Source of the DNA: Candidatus Hydrogenedentota bacterium | GTDB taxonomy: Bacteria; Hydrogenedentota; Hydrogenedentia; Hydrogenedentales; CAITNO01 | Assembly (NCBI GenBank): GCA_023145975.1 | Contig: JAGLCZ010000297.1 | Coordinates: 1-19,866 of the forward strand | DNA length: 19,866 nt | Direction of reading: 5' to 3' | In this document: positions 14,132-19,866 of the stretch, piece by piece | Layout of the letters: every line of letters starts with the position of its first letter | Position numbering within the stretch: the stretch's first letter is position 1 | Made by a program: the position numbers and the translations under genes | The notes under the pieces: generated by a model | Told to the model about the DNA's origin: nothing | The model's database searches: none | The model's input: only the letters and a program-made list of their open reading frames with translations

Positions 14132-14920
14132 TTACAATTCGTTTCGCGCAAACTCCACCGCATTGCGGAACATCTGCAACCCGGCACCTTCTTCAGGAAG
14201 GGTCATACGCGTCCATTCCGGATGATTTATTCGATCCTGATATCCTTCAGGATGGGGCATCAACCCAAATATGCGTCCAGAAGGATCGCAAATTCCAGCA
14301 ATGTCATCTACAGCGCCATTGGGATTGAAAGGAAACTCACCCTTTGCAGGAGAACCATCGTCACAAATATAGCGTAACGCGATCTGACCATTATCCCGAA
14401 GCCGCTGCAGCACAGCATCATCCTTAGTAATAAATTTTCCTTCTCCGTGGCGTATGGGTAATTCCATCTGCTCAATATCCTTGAGCCATACACAACGATT
14501 TCCAGAAGGTGCCTGCAAACGAATCCAACGATTTTCAAAGCGACTTGTAGTATTCCAGGTCAGCGTTGTTTCCTGTATAAAACTACCATCAAAAAACGGT
14601 AAAAGCCCCATTTTCACCATCACCTGAAAGCCGTTGCAAATACCAATAACTAATTTCCCATTGCCCACGAAACGTTCCAATGGCGCACCAAGTTTATACC
14701 GTAAACGATTGGCAAGCACTTTTCCTGAAGCGACATGGTCGCCAAAAGAAAACCCGCCGGGAATAGCAAGAATATGCGCTGCGTCCAAGCGATCCAGGTT
14801 CTCCAGCAAATCGTTCAAATGAATACGATCCGCATCTGCACCGGAACGCACTAACGCACGCTGGGTCTCGTTATCGCAATTAATACCAAATCCGGTCAAT
14901 ACAAGCGCATTTACACTCAT
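14132..14920 (-). CDS. purQ: Phosphoribosylformylglycinamidine synthase glutaminase subunit
   Basis: A class I glutamine amidotransferase of 262 residues that feeds ammonia to PurL in the fourth step of purine synthesis. The nucleophile is C95 in GICNGFQ and the catalytic His-Glu pair is H223/E225 in MPHPEGYQ. NALVLTGFGINCDNET at the start and GGFSFGDHVASGKVLA (55-70) are typical of PurQ. It is about 30 residues longer than the short Bacillus type, as in other bacteria lacking a separate purS. AAAGGA lies upstream of the ATG at 14920, and 28 bases separate it from the purL stop. Cytoplasmic. Confidence 0.96.
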   Translation of the reverse strand: MSVNALVLTGFGINCDNETQRALVRSGADADRIHLNDLLENLDRLDAAHILAIPGGFSFGDHVASGKVLANRLRYKLGAPLERFVGNGKLVIGICNGFQVMVKMGLLPFFDGSFIQETTLTWNTTSRFENRWIRLQAPSGNRCVWLKDIEQMELPIRHGEGKFITKDDAVLQRLRDNGQIALRYICDDGSPAKGEFPFNPNGAVDDIAGICDPSGRIFGLMPHPEGYQDRINHPEWTRMTLPEEGAGLQMFRNAVEFARNEL

Positions 14921-14948
14921 AACCGATAAATCCTTTTTTTCTGTTTCT

Positions 14949-17915
14949 TTACCAGTTCAGCGTTTTTTTCCATGCCGACCGCAAGGAATCCAAATCACTT
15001 TCAACTTTACACCCATCAGCACAAACGATGCGTAACACGGGTTCCTCTGAAGTTTCACCCACCCGATAGCAAGCACTTCCTTCCATAAGGACTTCAAAGG
15101 CAGACACACAGTCAGAAGCAACCGTAACCACAAAGCGACTTTGTGATTCACTGAACAATGCCACCACACCTTTGTGCTCACCCAAAGACGACAATGTTAC
15201 GGTCATACCTATATCACCTGCAAAAGCGGATTCGGCAAGAGCAACACCCAAACCGCCATCAGAACAATCATGGCAAGATGCCACAAGCCCTTGTGAGATA
15301 GCATCGCTGAGTCGTTCATACAACATCCGTGCCGTCAAGGGGGATACCGCCGGTGCATTAACGCCCTGCTGTCCGCGCAAAGCAAGATATTCGCTCCCCC
15401 CCATCTCATCATAGGTATCACCCAAGACATAAACACTATGTCCCGGTGCCTTAACATCCATGGAAATAACTTTTTCAACATCCTCTACAATAGCCGCACC
15501 CGTAAACAAAAGTGTCGGCGGAATACTGATCTTAGTGTCGCCAATACGATAATCATTTTTCATACTGTCTTTTCCGCTGATGAGCGGAATATCGTAAACC
15601 AGACATACATCGTATAACGCTTCACAGGTCTGTACCAGTTGTGCCAGTTTATGTTGGCCGTCCGGTGTGGAAGCACTCTGTACAGGATCAGGCCAACAAA
15701 AATTATCCAAGCCCGCAATAGTACCGAGTTTACCACCGACAGCCACCAAATTACGGACGGTTTCATCTACAGCACACGCTGCCATACGGTAGGAATCAAG
15801 ATCAGCATATTTTGGACAAATACCACAAGCGACGGCAATCCCCCGTTTACTTCCCGGTACAGGCGCAATGACTCCAGAATCGCCCGGACCATCCCGACGC
15901 GGTCCCTGGAACTGCTTCAGCACACTCAGTCCCAGCACCTCATGGTCGTACATACGTACAAAACTTTCCTTGCTGCACACATTAAGCGCACCCAAAACCT
16001 GCAATAAATCATCCGTCAAATCAGAGTCACCATCCGATAACAATAGTTCCGCTGCCGGTGCAGGCGTATCAAGACGTGCGGCGAGATGCATTCGCGGCAA
16101 TCCCTCGTGGAGAAATTCCATATCAAGGGAACCTATCAACTTATCCTTGTAGTAACAATCCAGTGTGCCGGCATCTGTAAACTCACCTAACACGGACGCT
16201 TCCACTTCACGACGACGGGCAAGATCAAGAAATGCTTCCAAATGTTTCGGCGGTATCGATAAAGTCATGCGCTCTTGCGCCTCTGACAAAAAGATTTCCC
16301 ACGGAGCAAGCCCCGCATATTTCAGCGGTGCCTTGTCCAGGTAAATTGCAGCTCCCCCCGGCACACGCGCCATTTCGCCTACACTCGAAGAAAGACCGCC
16401 GGCACCGTCATCGGTGATACAGGAATACAAGCCCAAATCACGCGCTTCCAATAGAAAATCTGCCATTTTCTTCTGCGTAATCGGATCGCCAATCTGTACC
16501 GCTGTTGCCGGAGAACCTTCGTGTAATGCTTCTGATGAAAAGGTAGCACCGTGAATACCGTCTTTGCCAATGCGCCCGCCTGTCATCACAATGTAATCAC
16601 CGGGCTGCGCTGCTTTCTCATGGGCAGGACGTCCGCCAACAACAGCCGGGCTGATACCACCTGTGCCGCAAAACACCAACGGCTTTCCTAAAAAATGCTC
16701 ATGAAATACAATAGCGCCGTTTATATCAGGAATACCACTTTGGTTACCACCGTCACGCACACCACTGTGAACCCCGCGCAGCACGCGACGAGGATGCAGC
16801 AAACGCGCAGGTATCTCACCAGCATAATCGGGGTCAGCAAAACAAAAGACATCCGTATTAAAAATACACTGGAATCCCAAGCCTGCACCTAATACGTCAC
16901 GGTTCACGCCAACAATACCCGTCATGGCACCACCATAAGGATCCAGTGCAGACGGACTATTATGGGTTTCCGCTTTCAAAGCAAATACATGGTCATCATC
17001 AAATTGAATAATACCGGCGTTGTCTTCGAACACACTAACCAGCCAGGGTACACGCTCTGCTACCGCATCGGTGACCCCTTTGATATAGGTCTTAAAAAGC
17101 CCGTCAATTGTACGGCGTTCTCCTGCTTCATCCACATAGGTGATAACCGCATTAAAAATCTTATGCTTGCAGTGCTCTGACCAGGTCTGCGCCAGGATTT
17201 CGAGTTCGATATCTGTAGGTACAGCAGGTAGTCCCTGACGTTCCCGCTGAACACGGGTTTCACTATTGATATAATGATCGCGGATGACCTGCATTTCTCC
17301 AAGATCAAGTGCCAGCATACGTTCCCGACTCAAGGCAAGTAAGGCATCATCTGACAAATCAAGTGAAACATTTTCTACGGCAACCTCACTCTGATCAGTT
17401 ACCACGGGTAATAGGAGTAATGACTTTCCGTCCAATGCCTGCATTTCAGATACCGTCTTCACTACATATTGTTCTATAAGCTCATTTGCCAGCAATTTGG
17501 AAGCAATTTGCTCTGCAACCGTCTTATCCACCCCTTTCAGCGCGTAGAGTAAACTCTTATACACGCCTTCACCTTCTGCCAGTGTACGTCCAAGTGTATC
17601 CTGTACCCCTTCCAGCGAACTGCGACCGACATTATCCGTTACACCGGGAAGAAATCCCACCTCGATCAAGCAATCGTAATCGTAATCAAGTGATTTATTC
17701 AGAGATGAAATCTGAATGATCGGATCGGTAAAAAGTTCACAACGCACTTTCTCCAAATCCCCTTCAGACAACCCGGCATTTAAAGTGTACACATCAATGA
17801 CCCGGGCACTGTCTATGAGAATCCCCAAATCTTCGTTTACCTGTGCGCATACTGCCTCACCTGCAGGATCCGGCATGGCAGGTTTTATAGCAACCTCAAT
17901 TCGATGTATCGGCAT
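14949..17915 (-). CDS. purL: Phosphoribosylformylglycinamidine synthase with fused tandem PurS-like repeats (PurSL type)
   Basis: A 988-residue synthetase that converts FGAR to FGAM using ATP and ammonia from PurQ. The first 155 residues look like two PurS-like units: unit 1 (about 5-72) has IKPAMPDPAG near its start and LFTDPIIQISSL at its end, and unit 2 (about 83-155) has FLPGVTDNVGRSS and LLANELIEQY. The synthetase core follows, with TWSEHCKHK (244-252; H248), ETHNSPSALDPYGGA (316-330), TDDGAGGLSSS (501-511) and a late SCHDCSDGGLGVALAE. This explains why no purS gene is found between purL and its partners. It is longer than Bacillus PurL (about 740) and shorter than the single-chain enzyme with fused glutaminase (about 1,300). 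The ATG at 17915 overlaps the purM stop by 20 bases. Confidence 0.95.
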   Translation of the reverse strand: MPIHRIEVAIKPAMPDPAGEAVCAQVNEDLGILIDSARVIDVYTLNAGLSEGDLEKVRCELFTDPIIQISSLNKSLDYDYDCLIEVGFLPGVTDNVGRSSLEGVQDTLGRTLAEGEGVYKSLLYALKGVDKTVAEQIASKLLANELIEQYVVKTVSEMQALDGKSLLLLPVVTDQSEVAVENVSLDLSDDALLALSRERMLALDLGEMQVIRDHYINSETRVQRERQGLPAVPTDIELEILAQTWSEHCKHKIFNAVITYVDEAGERRTIDGLFKTYIKGVTDAVAERVPWLVSVFEDNAGIIQFDDDHVFALKAETHNSPSALDPYGGAMTGIVGVNRDVLGAGLGFQCIFNTDVFCFADPDYAGEIPARLLHPRRVLRGVHSGVRDGGNQSGIPDINGAIVFHEHFLGKPLVFCGTGGISPAVVGGRPAHEKAAQPGDYIVMTGGRIGKDGIHGATFSSEALHEGSPATAVQIGDPITQKKMADFLLEARDLGLYSCITDDGAGGLSSSVGEMARVPGGAAIYLDKAPLKYAGLAPWEIFLSEAQERMTLSIPPKHLEAFLDLARRREVEASVLGEFTDAGTLDCYYKDKLIGSLDMEFLHEGLPRMHLAARLDTPAPAAELLLSDGDSDLTDDLLQVLGALNVCSKESFVRMYDHEVLGLSVLKQFQGPRRDGPGDSGVIAPVPGSKRGIAVACGICPKYADLDSYRMAACAVDETVRNLVAVGGKLGTIAGLDNFCWPDPVQSASTPDGQHKLAQLVQTCEALYDVCLVYDIPLISGKDSMKNDYRIGDTKISIPPTLLFTGAAIVEDVEKVISMDVKAPGHSVYVLGDTYDEMGGSEYLALRGQQGVNAPAVSPLTARMLYERLSDAISQGLVASCHDCSDGGLGVALAESAFAGDIGMTVTLSSLGEHKGVVALFSESQSRFVVTVASDCVSAFEVLMEGSACYRVGETSEEPVLRIVCADGCKVESDLDSLRSAWKKTLNW

Positions 17916-18969
17916 AAGTCATCTCCCCTGTATACTGTACTTTTTTGTCGCCTGCGACGATACGCCCGACGAAAGTATATTGCTGACCAGCAAGATCCAT
18001 TGTCTCCTGAAGGCGTTTTGCCTGATCTTCAGCGATAACAAACAAAAATCCCTGCCCCATATTAAAGGTGTGCAGCATTTCCAACTCCGCCACATTGCCT
18101 TTTTCCTGCAGGAAACGGAATAACGGGGGTACAACCCACGAACTCAAGTCTATTTTTGCGCCCAGTCCCTCGGGCAGTATACGCGGTAAATTATCGGTAA
18201 TTCCCCCTCCGGTAATGTGTGCCATACCCCGTACATCAACCCTGCTCATAACTAACTGCATCAACTTCGCGTAGCTAATATGAGGCTCCATAAGCGCCTC
18301 GGCAACACTGCGTCCGACACCGGGCATTTCGTCCGTAACCTTAAGTCCTGCCACTTCGAAACAAATCTTACGGGCAAGACTATATCCGTTGGTATGCAGT
18401 CCCGTACTGGGTAAGCCAACAATAACATCCCCCTCGCGAATAGCCGAACCGTCGACAATTCGGGAACGATCTACAATACCCACAATGGTACCCGCAAGAT
18501 CGTATTCACCGGGCTGGTACATATCCGGCATCTCAGCCGTCTCACCGCCAATAAGAGCACAAGCGGCATAGCGACACCCAGCTGATAATCCACGCACTAC
18601 CTCAATAGCCACTGCAGGCTCTAGTTTTCCAACCGAAAAATAGTCTAAAAAGAATAAGGGACGCGCTCCCTGCACTAAAATATCGTTTACGCAGTGCGAT
18701 ACAAGATCAATGCCCACCGTATCATGCTTTCCAGTCATAAATGCCAATTTTAATTTGGTGCCCACGCCGTCAACACTCGACACCAACACTGGATCCGAAA
18801 ATTGTTTTACATCTAACTGAAACATGGCACCAAAGGTACCGATATCACATAAAACATTCTCTGTAAACGTACGCTTCACCAGTTCTTTAATAGAGGACAA
18901 TGCCTCATTTGCCGCGTCAATACTGACTCCAGAATCACTGTATTTCAGGGAAAGATGTTCGTCTGTCAT
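17896..18969 (-). CDS. purM: Phosphoribosylformylglycinamidine cyclo-ligase (AIR synthetase)
   Basis: A 357-residue enzyme that closes the imidazole ring, using the product of PurL. ATP- and substrate-binding motifs appear in order: DGVGTK (67-72), IGGETAEMPDMY (140-151), STGLHTNGYSLAR (188-200) and HITGGGITDNLPR. FNMGQGF near the end replaces the more common FNMGIGM. The ATG at 18969 has AAGGAG six bases upstream and gives the family's usual N terminus (LKYSDSGVSIDAANEA). The in-frame extension to 19056 covers promoter-like DNA and is unlikely to be translated. It is the first gene of purM-purL-purQ-radC, overlapping purL by 20 bases. A 12-base palindrome covers its ribosome binding site. 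Confidence 0.97.
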   Translation of the reverse strand: MTDEHLSLKYSDSGVSIDAANEALSSIKELVKRTFTENVLCDIGTFGAMFQLDVKQFSDPVLVSSVDGVGTKLKLAFMTGKHDTVGIDLVSHCVNDILVQGARPLFFLDYFSVGKLEPAVAIEVVRGLSAGCRYAACALIGGETAEMPDMYQPGEYDLAGTIVGIVDRSRIVDGSAIREGDVIVGLPSTGLHTNGYSLARKICFEVAGLKVTDEMPGVGRSVAEALMEPHISYAKLMQLVMSRVDVRGMAHITGGGITDNLPRILPEGLGAKIDLSSWVVPPLFRFLQEKGNVAELEMLHTFNMGQGFLFVIAEDQAKRLQETMDLAGQQYTFVGRIVAGDKKVQYTGEMTYADTSN

Positions 18970-18976
18970 TTTAAGC

Positions 18977-18988
18977 TCCTTATAAGGA
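18977..18988. promoter_or_regulatory. Perfect 12-base palindrome over the purM ribosome binding site
   Basis: TCCTTATAAGGA is perfectly self-complementary and overlaps the minus-strand AAGGAG (18976-18981) that serves purM. It could bind a dimeric regulator. As RNA its arms would have almost no loop, so pairing within one transcript is unlikely. It may be chance, since it contains the ribosome binding site itself. Confidence 0.3.
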
Positions 18989-19017
18989 ATAAAGGGGGAA
19001 TATAACTCGAAGTGCAG

Positions 19018-19039
19018 AGTATACCTTGTATCCGCCCCG
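19018..19039 (-). promoter_or_regulatory. Candidate purM -10 element with GGGGCGGATA motif
   Basis: On the minus strand, GGGGCGGATA is followed after five bases by TATACT (19018-19023). Transcription would start near 19011 with a leader of about 42 bases. The hexamer 17 bases upstream is a poor -35; TTGACT lies 23 bases upstream, which is too far. An alternative is TATAGT (19083-19088) with TTTTGA 17 bases upstream (19106-19111). The GH20 gene has the same 10-mer before TATACT. Confidence 0.35.
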
Positions 19040-19234
19040 TCATACCAGTCAAACATAAAAAAATAGATAAAAGCCCCTGCCTACTATAAAATGCTCCTAT
19101 ATTCTTCAAAAAAGCATCATCACCCCATAGCGGATCTTTTTTCTATTAATCTGCCATTTTTCAGCAGCCCCCCGCCTACTGAAATGTATTCCTAAATCAG
19201 CTTGCTATCCAATTGCTGTAAAACACATAGATAT

Positions 19235-19264
19235 TTGAAGTTCTATTAGCTCGCAAAGTATACT
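19235..19264 (+). promoter_or_regulatory. Candidate promoter of the pseudopilin gene
   Basis: TTGAAG (19235-19240) and TATACT (19259-19264) are separated by 18 bases. Transcription would begin near 19271, leaving a leader of about 93 bases. Confidence 0.5.
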
Positions 19265-19363
19265 CGCAGTGCAATCAAATACGATCCAATCGCAGTATTA
19301 TTAAGTTTCGATGAGAAAAAAGAACCGTTCGAGCCTATAAAATAAATTGTGAAGGAGATGGTA

Positions 19364-19866
19364 ATGACTAAAAAAGGGTTTACACTGATCGAGTTGCTTG
19401 TCGTAATAGCCATTATCGGCATTCTGGCCGCCATCCTGCTTCCGGCATTGGCACGTGCACGGGAAGCGGCACGACGCTCCAGTTGTCAGAATAACCTGAA
19501 GCAATGGGGACTGATATTCAAGATGTATTCCGGTGAGTCCCCCGGGCAGCTGTTTCCGCCACTCCAGATTATTGATCACTATTGGGCAGATGGTACCTAC
19601 GATTCCGAAGCAAACGTTGATCTCGGCGTAGGTCCCTGCTTTCAAGCCGTCTATCCCGAATACCTGACCGATCCCAATATTCTGATATGCCCCTCCGATG
19701 CATCTCATGGAATCGAGGATTTATACCGCCCGGATGGTTCTTCTCAAATTCTGGGGGAACCCCGGCTTATCATGGCGAGTTATTCCTATACAGGCTGGGT
19801 ACTGGACAAACTAAAAAAAGAAAGTTCCCAGGCCTCAAACTATCCAGCACTCACCGGTGCCCTAAG
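19364..19866 (+). CDS. Type II secretion-like pseudopilin with prepilin N-terminal methylation motif, truncated by window edge
   Basis: The visible 167 residues begin MTKKGFTLIELLVVIAIIGI, a class III prepilin leader. Prepilin peptidase should cut after G5, leaving Phe at +1 (then N-methylated) and the conserved Glu at +5. The hydrophobic helix runs to about residue 30 and leads into ALARAREAARRSSCQNNLKQWG, typical of the large pseudopilin families of Lentisphaerota, Planctomycetota and relatives (DUF1559 or similar). The globular part contains ILICPSD, also seen in these families. The ATG at 19364 is preferred because AAGGAG (19352-19357) lies six bases upstream; an in-frame ATG at 19358 touches that site. 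The C-terminal domain is outside the window. Its partners and role are unknown, and such genes are usually present in many copies per genome. Confidence 0.88.
   Translation, partial: MTKKGFTLIELLVVIAIIGILAAILLPALARAREAARRSSCQNNLKQWGLIFKMYSGESPGQLFPPLQIIDHYWADGTYDSEANVDLGVGPCFQAVYPEYLTDPNILICPSDASHGIEDLYRPDGSSQILGEPRLIMASYSYTGWVLDKLKKESSQASNYPALTGAL

Larger units (their letters stand above)
18970..19363. other. Divergent intergenic region between purM and the pseudopilin gene
   Basis: This 394-base AT-rich stretch has no coding signal I can support. It holds the control regions of two divergent genes: candidate minus-strand -10 elements TATACT (19018-19023) and TATAGT (19083-19088) for purM, and a plus-strand promoter (19235-19264) for the pseudopilin. 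No purine riboswitch core or PurR-like operator is recognisable. Confidence 0.5.

Noticed and set aside
18970..19363. Purine riboswitch or PurR operator upstream of purM
   Set aside because: I could not find the conserved riboswitch core or a PurR-like operator in this stretch.
1..19866. CRISPR arrays, tRNA or rRNA genes, phage or plasmid modules
   Set aside because: No spaced direct repeats, cloverleaf sequences, rRNA signatures or phage/plasmid genes were seen on either strand.

Overview
The window is ordinary chromosomal DNA of a Gram-negative bacterium: lipoprotein and secretion signals, a complete Na+-translocating NADH:quinone oxidoreductase, and phosphatidylserine/phosphatidylethanolamine synthesis. 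The pseudopilin at the right edge (FTLIELL..., then ALARAREAARRSSC) is of the kind that is greatly expanded in Lentisphaerota, Planctomycetota, Verrucomicrobiota and Hydrogenedentota. I lean to one of these lineages, but the sequence alone does not settle it. No rRNA, tRNA or CRISPR array is visible.

Layout, left to right. (1) Positions 1-2357 are the accessory part. They hold the first 33 codons of a REP-associated tyrosine transposase (RAYT) on the minus strand, a secreted GH20 beta-N-acetylhexosaminidase on the plus strand, and a possible decayed RAYT tail. A 21-base imperfect palindrome is present in two inverted copies, one on each side of the GH20 gene. (2) Positions 2358-9348 (minus strand) are a tight operon nqrA-B-C-D-E-F-apbE with a good sigma70-type promoter at 9482-9510. 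The operon encodes the six Na+-NQR subunits and the flavin transferase that attaches FMN to NqrB and NqrC. No nqrM follows. (3) Positions 9688-11724 are a divergent pair: an exported Cys-type glutathione peroxidase (minus) and an AI-2E/PerM family membrane protein (plus). The 3' end of the latter overlaps the convergent pssA by 61 bp. (4) Positions 11664-13243 (minus) are psd-pssA, sharing one base (TAATG), which make phosphatidylserine and decarboxylate it to phosphatidylethanolamine. (5) Positions 13417-18969 (minus) are purM-purL-purQ-radC, a purine operon with radC as last gene. Its PurL carries two tandem PurS-like repeats at the N terminus, which explains the absence of a separate purS. 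(6) Positions 19364-19866 (plus) are a truncated type II secretion-like pseudopilin divergent from purM.

I found no clearly new multi-gene system. The most rewarding points are the GH20 gene bracketed by RAYT pieces and inverted palindromes, the PurS-PurS-PurL fusion, the missing nqrM, the antisense overlap of pssA with its neighbour, an eight-base C tract inside nqrF, and a start-proximal motif shared by the GH20 gene and purM.
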